DNA of 64,000 nucleotides from DATLGB01 sp038232275 (lineage in GTDB: Bacteria; Actinomycetota; Thermoleophilia; Solirubrobacterales; Solirubrobacteraceae): assembly GCA_038232275.1 (NCBI GenBank), contig JBBSIC010000003.1, positions 1 through 64,000 on the forward strand. Direction: 5' to 3'. Below the pieces are notes generated by a model that was not told where the DNA came from, searched no databases, and was given only the letters and a program-made list of their open reading frames with translations. The position numbers and the translations under genes were made by a program. Numbering within the stretch: position 1 is the first letter of the stretch; the number at the start of each line of letters is the position of its first letter. This document shows positions 9,393 through 17,954 of the stretch, one piece after another.

Positions 9393-10010
9393 GTGAGCGA
9401 GCATCGCCAATACGAGTCTCCGGCGCTCGACGTCGCCGACCTCGATCCGGACCCGATCGCGCAGTTCGGCGCCTGGTTCGAGGCCGCCCGTTCGGCGCTG
9501 CTCGTGGAGCCGGAGGCGATGCTCGTCTCGACGGCCGGGCCGGAGTCGCGCTACGCGCTCCTGCGCGGCGTCGACGCGAGCGGCTTTCGCTTCTTCACCA
9601 ACTACGACTCCGCCAAGGGCCGCCGGATCGCGGCCGACCCCGCCGTCGCGCTGACGTTCGGGTGGCTGGCGATGCACCGCTCCGTCCGCGTGACCGGGAC
9701 CGCCGCGCGGCTACCCGGGGCCGAGAGCGACGCCTACTTCGCCTCACGCCCGCGCGCGAGCCGGATCGCCGCCTGGGCGTCTCCGCAGAGCGAGGTCCTC
9801 CCGGATCGCGCGGCGCTGGACCGCCGGGTGGCGGATGCCGAGGCGCGCTTCGCCGGCGGCGGGGACGTCCCCCGCCCGCCGCACTGGGGCGGCTACCTGG
9901 TCCGCCCAAGTGCGATCGAGTTCTGGCAGGGCCGGCCCAACCGCCTGCACGACCGGCTGCGCTACCGGCGCGACGAGGACGGCTGGGTCATCGAGCGGCT
10001 GGCGCCGTAG
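9393..10010 (+). CDS. pdxH: Pyridoxamine 5'-phosphate oxidase
   Basis: About 205 residues from the GTG at 9393 (VSEHRQYESPALDVADL), where similarity to PdxH begins; an ATG at 9372 would add seven residues. FMN-binding and substrate motifs are present: RYALLRGVDASGFRFFTNYDS, SAKGRRIA, SPQSEVL, and the C-terminal WQGRPNRLHDRLRY with the terminal ERLAP that closes the family signature. It oxidises pyridoxine or pyridoxamine phosphate to pyridoxal phosphate using FMN and O2 in the cytoplasm. Divergent from the LigD gene. Confidence 0.9.
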   Translation: MSEHRQYESPALDVADLDPDPIAQFGAWFEAARSALLVEPEAMLVSTAGPESRYALLRGVDASGFRFFTNYDSAKGRRIAADPAVALTFGWLAMHRSVRVTGTAARLPGAESDAYFASRPRASRIAAWASPQSEVLPDRAALDRRVADAEARFAGGGDVPRPPHWGGYLVRPSAIEFWQGRPNRLHDRLRYRRDEDGWVIERLAP

Positions 10011-10067
10011 CCACGCTCCGGCATGCAGCGGCGCTTGCGCTCGTGCGGACAGATCTTCAGCGACGGG

Positions 10068-12110
10068 TCAGGCCGCCGCGACGGTGTCGGCGGTCGTCGA
10101 GGCCTCGGTCAGCCAGGTCGCGCGCAGCGGGTAGGACTGCATCCACTGCTCGAAGCCCTCCGCCGGCAGCGGGCGCGAGATGTGGTAGCCCTGCGCCACG
10201 TCGCAGCCGAGCTCGGTGAGGCGGGTGAGCAGGCCATGGTCCTCGACGCCCTCGGCGACCGCGCGCAGGTCGAGGTTGTGGGCGAGGTCGATGATGGAGC
10301 GCACGATCGTCTCGCCGGACCGGTCGCCGGCCATTTCGAGCACGAAGGAGCGGTCGATCTTGATCTCGTCGACGGGCAGCTCGCGCAGGTAGGAGAGCGA
10401 GGAGTAGCCCGTCCCGAAGTCGTCGATGGCCAGGGTGACGCCGAGCTCGTTGAGCCGCTCGAGCACGCCGCGGGCGCGCTGGGGGTCGCCGACGATCATC
10501 GACTCGGTGATCTCGAGCGCGAGCAGCGCGGGGTCGACGTTCCACGTGGCGAGCAGCTCGGGCAGCTCCTCGAGCAGCTGGGAGTCCAGGAGGGAGCGCG
10601 CGGAGAGGTTGACGGCGACGCTCATGCGGTTGCCCTGCTGGCCCCACATGGCGATCTGCTCCAGCGCGATGTTGAGCACGACCTTGGTGAGCGGGGAGAT
10701 CAGGCCCGTGTGCTCCGCCATCGGCACGAAGTCGTCGGGCATGATCAGCCCGAGCGACGGATGCTGCCAGCGGCACAGGGCCTCCGCCCCGACGACGCGT
10801 CCGGAGGCGATGTCGACCTTCGGCTGGTAGTGCAGGACGAGCTCGCCGTGCTCGATCGCGCGGCGCAGCTCGCCGGCCAGCGCGAGGCGCTGGACGCTGT
10901 GCCGATCCTGTGCGGCCTCGTAGAACTGGGCGCCGGAGTGGTCGCTCTTGGCGACGTACATGGCGATGTCGGCGCGCTGGAGCAGCGCCTCGCCGTCGGC
11001 GCCGTGCTCCGGGAAGCACGCGATGCCGATCGAGGCGCCGACCTCGAGCGTCAGGCCGTCGACCTCGAACGAGCGCCTGAGAGCCTCGAGCGCCTTGTTG
11101 GCCACGTCCAGCGCGTGCTGGTGGTCACCGACGGACGGCAGCAGCAGGGCGAACTCGTCGCCGCCGAGCCGCGCGACGGTGTCCTCGGCCCGCAGCGACG
11201 AGCTCAACCGCTCCCCGACAAGCTGGAGCAGGCGGTCGCCGTGGTAGTGGCCGAGGGTGTCGTTGATCTCCTTGAAGTGGTCGAGGTCCATGACCATGAC
11301 CGCGCACGCGGAGCGCTGGCGGCGGGCGGCCACGATCGCCTGGCGCACGCGGTCGTGAAACAGGGCCCGGTTCGGCAGGCCGGTCAGCGAGTCGTGCAGC
11401 GCCTGGTGCTCGTTGAGCACCGCTTGGCGCGTATTGCGGTGGATGGCGATGATCGGGAGCGCCAGCAGCGGCAGCATCCCGATGGAGAACTCGCCGACGA
11501 TGACCATCAGCGGCGCGAGGCCGAGGGCGAAGCCCGCCGCGGAGGACTGCAGCAGGAAGTCCGATGCGAAGAAGTTCCAGATCGGATAGCCGCTGGAGAG
11601 CGCGATGACCGTCGCGACGAGCAGCGTGTTGAGGACGAAGAAGACGACGCCGCAGAGCAGCAGCATCGGGAGGTCGGCGCCGACGAAGGACGCCAGCGGC
11701 GCCCGCGGGACGTCCGTGATCGTCCGCATCAGCACGCCGGTCACGAACAGCGCGACGGCGTACTGGCCGACGTTGAAGGCGGCCCGGTACAGCGCCTTGC
11801 GGCGCGACAGGTCGCCGATCAGGCTGCCCACGCACAGCGCCGGGATCGCGGCGCCGGGGCCGAAGGCCACCATCACGGCGAAGGCGAAGGCGGTGGAGGT
11901 GAGCAGCTCCCCCTCCTGGCCGCGCAGCACGACGTTGATCGGAAGCAGCTCTCCGACGATGACGCAGGCGAACAGCACCCAGAGCAACAGCGGCGCGTCG
12001 ACGAGGACGTCCGGCGTGTCGGTCACCAGCGTGAAGGCGAGCAAGGCGATCCCCACCGTGGTGACGGCCGTGATGTAGAGCTTGAAGGCGGGGGGTCGAC
12101 GAGACGACAT
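10068..12110 (-). CDS. Membrane-bound GGDEF-EAL cyclic-di-GMP protein
   Basis: 680 residues from the ATG at 12110-12108. About eight hydrophobic helices fill residues 10-220 (an uncharacterised membrane sensor). The diguanylate cyclase domain has an intact GGDEF (316-320) with the RAED inhibitory site five residues before it (307-310). The phosphodiesterase domain has EAL in GAEALCRW (443-445), the DDFGTGYSSLSYL metal/loop motif and a complete C-terminus. Both halves look catalytically competent, so net synthesis or breakdown of c-di-GMP cannot be predicted. The leader upstream can form two mutually exclusive hairpins. Confidence 0.92.
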   Translation of the reverse strand: MSSRRPPAFKLYITAVTTVGIALLAFTLVTDTPDVLVDAPLLLWVLFACVIVGELLPINVVLRGQEGELLTSTAFAFAVMVAFGPGAAIPALCVGSLIGDLSRRKALYRAAFNVGQYAVALFVTGVLMRTITDVPRAPLASFVGADLPMLLLCGVVFFVLNTLLVATVIALSSGYPIWNFFASDFLLQSSAAGFALGLAPLMVIVGEFSIGMLPLLALPIIAIHRNTRQAVLNEHQALHDSLTGLPNRALFHDRVRQAIVAARRQRSACAVMVMDLDHFKEINDTLGHYHGDRLLQLVGERLSSSLRAEDTVARLGGDEFALLLPSVGDHQHALDVANKALEALRRSFEVDGLTLEVGASIGIACFPEHGADGEALLQRADIAMYVAKSDHSGAQFYEAAQDRHSVQRLALAGELRRAIEHGELVLHYQPKVDIASGRVVGAEALCRWQHPSLGLIMPDDFVPMAEHTGLISPLTKVVLNIALEQIAMWGQQGNRMSVAVNLSARSLLDSQLLEELPELLATWNVDPALLALEITESMIVGDPQRARGVLERLNELGVTLAIDDFGTGYSSLSYLRELPVDEIKIDRSFVLEMAGDRSGETIVRSIIDLAHNLDLRAVAEGVEDHGLLTRLTELGCDVAQGYHISRPLPAEGFEQWMQSYPLRATWLTEASTTADTVAAA

Positions 12111-12120
12111 AGTGCTGCCT

Positions 12121-12159
12121 GGCGTCCCGCCCGTACGACGGGACGCCTTCCGAAGGCGT
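12121..12159 (-). promoter_or_regulatory. Two mutually exclusive hairpins in the GGDEF-EAL leader
   Basis: Hairpin A: 12121-12129 pairs with 12139-12147 (9-bp stem GGCGTCCCG/CGGGACGCC). Hairpin B: 12143-12149 pairs with 12153-12159 (7-bp stem ACGCCTT/AAGGCGT, 3-base loop). They share 12143-12147, so only one can form at a time. They lie 11 to 49 bases before the GGDEF-EAL start codon and just after a small ORF. The layout is attenuator-like; function is inferred. Confidence 0.45.
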
Positions 12160-12172
12160 GCGAACGCGCGCG

Positions 12173-12289
12173 TCACCACTTGCGCACGGCAACGGCCGCG
12201 GCACGCTGGTCGAGCCGGAGCCCGAATGACTGCACGACGGCCACCGGCAGCGCGGCCATCACAGCGGCGTGGAAGATTCGATTCCTCAA
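12173..12289 (-). CDS. Possible 38-residue small protein or leader peptide
   Basis: A TTG start at 12289-12287 follows GGGAGG by five bases. The product (RNRIFHAAVMAALPVAV, then a basic tail ending VRKW) has one moderately hydrophobic stretch and high G/C at third positions like real genes here. It ends 13 bases before the two hairpins in front of the GGDEF-EAL gene, so it may be a leader peptide or a small membrane protein. No homologue recognised; coding status is tentative. The rest of the 12111-12417 gap has no other gene I can support. Confidence 0.3.
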   Translation of the reverse strand: MRNRIFHAAVMAALPVAVVQSFGLRLDQRAAAVAVRKW

Positions 12290-12361
12290 CGGCGCCTCCC
12301 AGTGTCACGGTCATGGGAACCCCCTTCCTGGGCCCCCTGTTCCTGCGCGTATCGGCAGCAG

Positions 12362-12378
12362 CCTCAAGCCGCTTGAGG
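12362..12378 (-). terminator. Hairpin downstream of the amidohydrolase gene
   Basis: Perfect 7-bp stem CCTCAAG/CTTGAGG with a CGG loop, 40 bases after the amidohydrolase stop. There is no T-run, as is common in high-GC actinobacteria. Likely terminator. Confidence 0.4.
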
Positions 12379-12417
12379 GGACACTGGACGAATGTACGAG
12401 CAGGTCGATCTCGCGGG

Positions 12418-13545
12418 CTAGGGCAGCGGCACGTCCGGCGTCCGCGCCACGAACAGCGCGGCGATGAGAAAGCGGGCCGCGTCGGGCATCGGGCGGCCGT
12501 CGCGCGGCGGGCCGAGGTGCTCCTGGAAGAGATCGAGCAGCTCGAGCACGGCGGCGCAGACCGGCGAGATCTCGAGGTCGTCGCCGACCGCGCAGGCCAG
12601 GCGCGCGAGCGCGAGCGTCTCGTCGTAGTCGGCCCGCACAAAGGCGCGGCCGATCGTCGTGCACAGATGGCTGACCACGCGCTCGAGCAGCGGGTCCAGG
12701 GGGCGTGCCGTGGCGGGCGGATCCCCGAGCTCCAGCGGTGGCTCCCCCGCGACGATGCGCGCGAGCTGCCCCCCGGCCGTGCCGCGCAGCTGCTGCGGCG
12801 TGAGCCCGGCCTGCAGCGCGCAGCGCAGGCCCTGCACGGCGGCGGCGGTCGGCAGGCCGTAGGGGGAGTCGCTCGCCCACAGGACCTGAGCGGGGGGCGC
12901 GAGCGCGTAGAGCGCGATCACGTCGACCGGGCTCCACCACGCCGTATCGACATAGAGGTTCGAATGCGTCCGCAGCTCGCGCCACATCCAGGCGAGGTCG
13001 GAGATCGCGGCGTGGGCGAGGATCAGCTTGGCGTTCGGGAACTCCGCGCTGTAGCGCACGGTGTCCTCGCCGAGCGCGGGGATGCCGCGGCCGGCGTGGA
13101 CGAGCACCGGCAGCTCGCGCTCGTGCGCGAGGGCGACGAGGTCGCGGACCGCGGGGTGGGACATGGTGAACCGCTCCGCGCGCGGGTGCAGCTTGATCCC
13201 GCGGGCGCCCGCGTCGAGCGCGCGGCCCGCCTCGGTCAGCGCCGCGCCGCCCTCGTTGGGGTCCACCCGGCAGAAGGCGACGAGCCGGTCGCCGGCGGCC
13301 TGAGCCGCCGCGATCGCCTCGTCGTTGGCGACGCCGTCGGCGTAGCCCCGAGGCTCGTGCATCGGGAACACCAGGGCGCGCGCGCCGCAGGCTCCGAGGC
13401 CCTCCAAGAGCTCGGCCGGCGTCTGCTTGAAGCCGTCGGGGTCGTTGCGGCCGATGTGCGTGTGGGCGTCGAAGAGCTCGAGCTCGGCGACATCGGCGCG
13501 CAGGCGGGCGAGCCAGGGGGCGAAGGTCTCCTCGAGCGGCACCAT
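12418..13545 (-). CDS. Amidohydrolase-2 type metal-dependent hydrolase
   Basis: 375 residues. DAHTHIG (H28, H30) is the first metal motif of the amidohydrolase TIM barrel; GIKLHPRAE gives the next metal/lysine region, VLVHAGRG and ILAHAAISD follow, and WASDSPYGLP has the late aspartate. This order fits the amidohydrolase-2/TatD-like branch, which includes decarboxylases and lactonases. The last 110 residues are an extra helical domain. The substrate cannot be told. It is divergent from the DUF6812-like gene, with 29 bp between starts. Confidence 0.82.
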   Translation of the reverse strand: MVPLEETFAPWLARLRADVAELELFDAHTHIGRNDPDGFKQTPAELLEGLGACGARALVFPMHEPRGYADGVANDEAIAAAQAAGDRLVAFCRVDPNEGGAALTEAGRALDAGARGIKLHPRAERFTMSHPAVRDLVALAHERELPVLVHAGRGIPALGEDTVRYSAEFPNAKLILAHAAISDLAWMWRELRTHSNLYVDTAWWSPVDVIALYALAPPAQVLWASDSPYGLPTAAAVQGLRCALQAGLTPQQLRGTAGGQLARIVAGEPPLELGDPPATARPLDPLLERVVSHLCTTIGRAFVRADYDETLALARLACAVGDDLEISPVCAAVLELLDLFQEHLGPPRDGRPMPDAARFLIAALFVARTPDVPLP

Positions 13546-13574
13546 ATGCGGCGGACGCTATAGGGTTTGGGGAC

Positions 13575-13901
13575 ATGCAGATTCGCCGCGTACGCGTCCA
13601 GATCGACACGGAGCGCCTGCGCATCTCCGGCGTCCTGCAACTGCCGACCGAGGGCTATCGCAGCCGGGTCACCGACTTCCTCAACGGCCAGGACGCCGGC
13701 TTCATCGCGCTGACCGACGCCGAGGTCGTGCCCACCGACGGCTCGCCCGCCGAGACCCAGGACTTCATCGCCGTCGGCTGCCGCCACATCGTGGCGCTGG
13801 GCGAGATCGAGCAGCTCGGGGTCATCGAGGAGAGCGGCGCGTCCCCGGGCCTGGCGAGCTACACCACGCCTTCGACGCCCCCGCCGGCGCCGGGCGCGTA
13901 A
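13575..13901 (+). CDS. Small conserved protein resembling DUF6812
   Basis: 108 residues. The core, LRISGVLQLPTEGYRSRVTDF followed by GFIALTDAEV and a closing IAVGCRHIVAL strand, looks like the small beta domain annotated DUF6812 in actinobacteria; the family name is from memory. The last 20 residues are a Pro/Thr tail. It starts 14 bases after a TAGGGT that could be a -10, giving a nearly leaderless transcript. Function unknown. The next gene follows after 30 bases on the same strand. Confidence 0.6.
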   Translation: MQIRRVRVQIDTERLRISGVLQLPTEGYRSRVTDFLNGQDAGFIALTDAEVVPTDGSPAETQDFIAVGCRHIVALGEIEQLGVIEESGASPGLASYTTPSTPPPAPGA

Positions 13902-13931
13902 CGGCGCCCGCGTCTGCGCCGACATCGCGGC

Positions 13932-14636
13932 ATGGCCTACTCCGACCTCCGCGCGCTGTACATGAACTGCACGCTGAAGCGCTCCCCCGAGCCGTCGAAC
14001 ACCCAGGCGCTCGCCGACCGCTCGATCGCGATCATGCGCGAGCAGGGCGTCACCGTCGACGTCGTCCGCGCGATCGACCTCGACATCGCCACCGGCGTCT
14101 GGCCGGACATGACCGAGCACGGCTGGCCATCAGACGACTGGCCCGCCGTCTTCGACCAGGTCATGCGCGCCGACATCCTCGTGCTCCTCACGCCGATCTG
14201 GCTCGGGGAGAAGTCGTCGGTCTGCACGCAGGTCATCGAGCGCCTGTACGGCAACAGCCACCTGCTCAACGACGCCGGCCAGTACGCCTACTACGGCCGC
14301 TGCGGCGGCTGCATCGTCACGGGCAACGAGGATGGCGCCAAGCACTGCTCGATGAACATCCTGTACTCGCTGCAGCACCTGGGCTACGTGATCCCGCCGC
14401 AGGCCGACTCGGCGTGGCTCGGCGGCGTCGGCCCCGGGCCCAGCTACCTCGACGAGGGGTCGGGCGGGCCCGAGAACGACTTCAGCAACCGCAACACGAG
14501 CTTCATGACCTGGAACCTGCTGCACACCGCGCGCCTGCTCTCCGACGCGGGCGGCTTCCCGACGGGCGGGAACTCGCGCACGGAGTGGGACCTCCGCCTG
14601 AATAACGCCCACGCGAACCCGGAGCACCGCGCGTAG
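13932..14636 (+). CDS. NAD(P)H-dependent FMN reductase / flavodoxin-fold oxidoreductase
   Basis: 234 residues. The start (LRALYMNCTLKRSPEPSNTQALAD) carries the phosphate-binding loop of the flavodoxin-like fold. VLLTPIWLGEKSSVCTQVIERL is the flavin ring contact typical of NADPH-dependent FMN reductases (TPIW in place of the usual TPEY). GGCIVTGNEDGAKHC follows as in WrbA-like proteins. It probably reduces FMN or a quinone-type substrate in the cytoplasm. Substrate unknown. Confidence 0.82.
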   Translation: MAYSDLRALYMNCTLKRSPEPSNTQALADRSIAIMREQGVTVDVVRAIDLDIATGVWPDMTEHGWPSDDWPAVFDQVMRADILVLLTPIWLGEKSSVCTQVIERLYGNSHLLNDAGQYAYYGRCGGCIVTGNEDGAKHCSMNILYSLQHLGYVIPPQADSAWLGGVGPGPSYLDEGSGGPENDFSNRNTSFMTWNLLHTARLLSDAGGFPTGGNSRTEWDLRLNNAHANPEHRA

Positions 14637-14675
14637 CGTCAGGCGTGTCGCGCGGCGTAGCCTTGCCGGCGCGCC

Positions 14676-15080
14676 GTGACCCTGCTGCCCGACCCGCCGC
14701 CGAGCCTGCCGCCCGGGCCGCGCGCCTTCTACGGCGAGCTGCGGGAGCTGCTGGTCGCGCTGCATCCGCCCGACCTCGACCGCGCCGGCGTCGAGGTGGA
14801 CTTCGGCGACGCCGGCGTCGCGGTCACGCTGCCCCACGCGCGGGAGCCGGGATGGACGCTCGCGGCGCAGGTCTCGCTGCGCGCCGCCGTCGTCGTCGCC
14901 GGGCCGGCGTCCGCGCACTTCGACGACCGCACGCCGGACTGGACGAGCGCGGCAGTCCGCTACATGGCCGGCGTGCTGCGCGGCGAGCGCGAGCTGGCGG
15001 TGCTCTCGCGCCGCAGCATCGCGTTCTGGCGCGCGCCGGTCAGCGAGGGCGTCAGGATCGACTTCGGGGCTCGCGGATGA
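14676..15080 (+). CDS. Hypothetical protein
   Basis: 134 residues from a GTG. Soluble, rich in Pro at the start (LLPDPPPSLPPGPRAFYGEL), then an alternating pattern suggesting an alpha/beta fold, with DFGARG at the end. No motif or family recognised. It is followed by a very strong hairpin (15108-15142), so it probably ends a transcript that began at 13575 or 13932. Confidence 0.6.
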   Translation: MTLLPDPPPSLPPGPRAFYGELRELLVALHPPDLDRAGVEVDFGDAGVAVTLPHAREPGWTLAAQVSLRAAVVVAGPASAHFDDRTPDWTSAAVRYMAGVLRGERELAVLSRRSIAFWRAPVSEGVRIDFGARG

Positions 15081-15107
15081 AGCGGACCGCGGGACTTCGC
15101 GATCCGT

Positions 15108-15142
15108 CGCAGATTCGGCATCTATGAGATGCCGAATCTGCG
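15108..15142 (+). terminator. Very strong palindromic hairpin (16-bp perfect stem)
   Basis: Bases 15108-15123 pair perfectly with 15127-15142 around a 3-base ATG loop (stem begins CGCAGATTCGGC). No T-run follows. It separates the hypothetical gene from the acylase gene and is symmetrical, so it could also be a protein-binding palindrome; terminator is the simpler reading. Confidence 0.6.
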
Positions 15143-15227
15143 GATGGTCGCTGTCCGGCGGGCGGCGCGCCTTCTCCCTCGTCGAACCGACGAGCCCGCC
15201 ACTCACGCGGGTGTAGCGTCCCGGCAG

Positions 15228-17918
15228 ATGCGCGCGACCCTGCTGGCCGTCCTCGCCCTCGCCCTCCCGCCGGCCGCGGCCGCGGCCGCGCCGCCGGTTC
15301 CCACGCCCTACGAGGGCACGGCCAACGGGCGCTTCTTTCACATCATCCCGCCGGGCGAGGCGGGCACCGCCAACCTCGTGCAGACGGCCGGCTTCTTGAC
15401 GACGCGGCAGCAGCCGCCGCACTTCTCCGACCAGCGCGACCGCTACACGAACCTCCTGTACGCCACGCCGGGCCTTCGCGACGCCGACATCGGCCGCTAC
15501 TTCCCCGACGCGAGCTTCGGCGTCGCGCCGGGGGACGGCGCGCGCACCTACCACCCGCGCGGCGACGTGACGATCGTGCGCGACAAGAGCTTCGGCACCG
15601 CGCACGTCTACGGCGCGACGCGGTCGGGGACGAGCTTCGGCGTCGGCTACGCGGTCGCCGAGGACCGGCTGTTCTTCATGGACGTCCTGCGCCACTACGG
15701 CAACGGCGAGCTCGCGTCCTTCGCCGGCGGCGCGAACGTCGCGACCGACCGCGAGCAGTTCGAGGCCGCGCCCTACACCGCTGCCGACTTGACCAAGCAG
15801 TTCGAGCAGCTGCCCAGGCTCTACGGGCGCGACGGGCAGAACCTCGTCGACGACGTGCAGGCCTACTGCGACGGCGTCAACGCCTACATCGCGGCCGCCA
15901 GGCTCGACCCGACGCTGATGCCCGGGGAGTACGCCGCGATCGGCAAGCCCCTCGGGCCGGACCCGTGGACGCCCTCCAACGTGCTCAGCGTCGCCTCGCT
16001 GATCGGCGCGCAGCTCGGCAACGGCGGCGGCAACGAGCTCTCCCAGCTGCAGCTGCTGCAGGCGGACATCCGGCGCTTCGGCTCCAAGCGCGGCGTGCAG
16101 GCGTGGACGGACCTGCGCAGCCTGGACGACCCGGAGGCGCCCGTCACCGCGACGCGCAGGCGGGGCTTCCCCTACGACCAGATCCCGAAGCGGCCGCTCG
16201 GCGGCGTCGCCCTGCCCGACCCGGGCTCGCTGAAGCTCGCCTCGGTCGACGCGGGCAGGCCCGACACGCCCGCGACGCGGCGCTCGACCGGCGTGCTGCG
16301 GGGCCTGCTGCGCTTCCCGCAGTCGGACTCCAACGCCCTGCTGGTGTCCGCCCGCAACTCGGCCACCGGCCACCCGCTCGCCGTCTTCGGCTCGCAGGCG
16401 GGCTACTTCCAGCCCGAGATCTGGTGGGGCGTCGAGGCACACGGCCCCGGCTTCGACGTCCGCGGCGCCAACATCCCGGGCACCGGCCCCTACGTCGAGA
16501 TCGGCCGCGGGCCCGACTACGCCTGGAGCGCGACCTCGGCCGGCCAGGACATCATCGACGTCTTCGCGCTGAACACCTGCCGGGACGCGATGCACTACCG
16601 CTACCGCGGCCAGTGCCTGGCGATGGAGCCCGTCGTGCGCTCCGAGCGCTGGTCGCCGAGCCTCGCCGACGCCACGCCCGCCGGCTCGGTCACCTTCCGC
16701 GTCTTGCGCACCAAGCTCGGCCTCGTCGTCGCCCGAGCGACGATCAAGGGCCGGCCGGTCGTCTACACCAGGCTGCGCTCGACCTACCAGCACGAGTTCG
16801 ACTCCGGCCGCGGCTTTCAGGCCTTCAACGACCCGGAGAAGACCCACGACGTCCAGAGCTTCCAGCGCAGCGCGATGGGCGTCGGCTACACGTTCAACTG
16901 GCTCTACGCCGACGACCGCGACATCGGCTACATCAACACCGGCAGCAACCCGCTGCGGCCGAAGGGCGTCGACGGGCTGCTCCCGATCCGCTACTCCCGC
17001 CGGCGCGAGTGGAAGGGCTTCGATCCGGACACGAACCTCGCCACCTACCAGGCGCAGACCCGGCGCCCGCAGGCGCTCAACCAGCGCTACCTCGTCTCGT
17101 GGAACAACAAGCAGGCCCGCCACTGCTGCGGAGGGTCGTCATACACGCCGCTGTGGCGCTCCCAGCTGCTGACCGACGGGCTCGACAAGCGGCTCGCGGG
17201 CGGGCACAAGCTGACCCTCGCCGAGGTGGTCGACGCCGCCGAGAACGGCGCGACCGGCGACCTGCGCGGCGCCAAGATGCTGCCCGTGGCGCTGAAGGTG
17301 CTCGGCCATCCGCGAGATCCGAAGCTCGCCGCGGCGGCGCAGACGCTGCGCGCCTGGCGGGCGTCCGGCGCGCACCGCATCGACCGCGACCGCGACGGTC
17401 ACTACGAGCACGCCGACGCCGTCCGGCTCATGGACGCCTGGTATGAGACGCTTCCGCGGGCGGTCTTCGGCTCGCGCATGGGGGCCGACGTGTTCAAGCG
17501 CTACGACGCCGACCTCGCCCCCGACCGGCCCAACTCCTACCACGGCAACGGCCACGACCACCTCGGGTCAAGCTGGGAGGACGGCTGGTTCGGCTACGTC
17601 CAGAAGGACCTGCGCTCGCTGGTGGCGCCGAAGACGGTGCGCGGCTCCTACCACCTCCGCTTCTGCGGCAAGGGCAACTTCGGCGCCTGCCGCAAGGCCG
17701 TCCGCGCGTCGCTGGCCAAGGCCCTCTCGATCGACCCGGCGGTGCTCCTGAACGACCCGACGCTCGCCGGCGAGGACTGCGGGAGGATGGATGCGCAGGC
17801 CTGCTTCGACGCGCTGCGCTACCGTCCGCTGGGAGTCGTCTCCCAGCCGCTGCAGCCGTGGCAGAACCGGCCGACCCAGCAGCAGGTCGTCGAGGTGACC
17901 GCGCACCGGCCGCGATGA
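15228..17918 (+). CDS. Penicillin acylase family protein (Ntn-hydrolase), exported
   Basis: 896 residues. The ATG at 15228 was chosen because it opens a signal peptide (MRATLLAVLALAL then Ala/Pro-rich cleavage region); longer frames start inside the hairpin. The mature alpha chain has GTAHVYGATRSGTSFGVGYA and EDRLFFMDVLR, a penicillin-acylase hallmark. The beta chain should begin at Ser368 in SDSNALLVS, the N-terminal nucleophile released by autoprocessing, followed by NSATGHPLAVFG. Such enzymes cleave amide bonds of beta-lactams or acyl-homoserine lactones; the substrate here is unknown. The family is normally periplasmic or extracellular. Confidence 0.9.
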   Translation: MRATLLAVLALALPPAAAAAAPPVPTPYEGTANGRFFHIIPPGEAGTANLVQTAGFLTTRQQPPHFSDQRDRYTNLLYATPGLRDADIGRYFPDASFGVAPGDGARTYHPRGDVTIVRDKSFGTAHVYGATRSGTSFGVGYAVAEDRLFFMDVLRHYGNGELASFAGGANVATDREQFEAAPYTAADLTKQFEQLPRLYGRDGQNLVDDVQAYCDGVNAYIAAARLDPTLMPGEYAAIGKPLGPDPWTPSNVLSVASLIGAQLGNGGGNELSQLQLLQADIRRFGSKRGVQAWTDLRSLDDPEAPVTATRRRGFPYDQIPKRPLGGVALPDPGSLKLASVDAGRPDTPATRRSTGVLRGLLRFPQSDSNALLVSARNSATGHPLAVFGSQAGYFQPEIWWGVEAHGPGFDVRGANIPGTGPYVEIGRGPDYAWSATSAGQDIIDVFALNTCRDAMHYRYRGQCLAMEPVVRSERWSPSLADATPAGSVTFRVLRTKLGLVVARATIKGRPVVYTRLRSTYQHEFDSGRGFQAFNDPEKTHDVQSFQRSAMGVGYTFNWLYADDRDIGYINTGSNPLRPKGVDGLLPIRYSRRREWKGFDPDTNLATYQAQTRRPQALNQRYLVSWNNKQARHCCGGSSYTPLWRSQLLTDGLDKRLAGGHKLTLAEVVDAAENGATGDLRGAKMLPVALKVLGHPRDPKLAAAAQTLRAWRASGAHRIDRDRDGHYEHADAVRLMDAWYETLPRAVFGSRMGADVFKRYDADLAPDRPNSYHGNGHDHLGSSWEDGWFGYVQKDLRSLVAPKTVRGSYHLRFCGKGNFGACRKAVRASLAKALSIDPAVLLNDPTLAGEDCGRMDAQACFDALRYRPLGVVSQPLQPWQNRPTQQQVVEVTAHRPR

Positions 17919-17954
17919 TGGTTGACGGCGCAAGCACCGGGGTAGGCCTGCGCC

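Noticed and set aside
15129..15227. Longer acylase start inside the hairpin
   Set aside because: It would place a charged stretch before an evident signal peptide that begins at 15228.
14130..17123. 997-codon open frame on the minus strand opposite the FMN reductase and acylase genes
   Set aside because: Typical GC-rich antisense shadow: Arg/Ala/Val-rich, no motif, and it runs across several real genes on the other strand.
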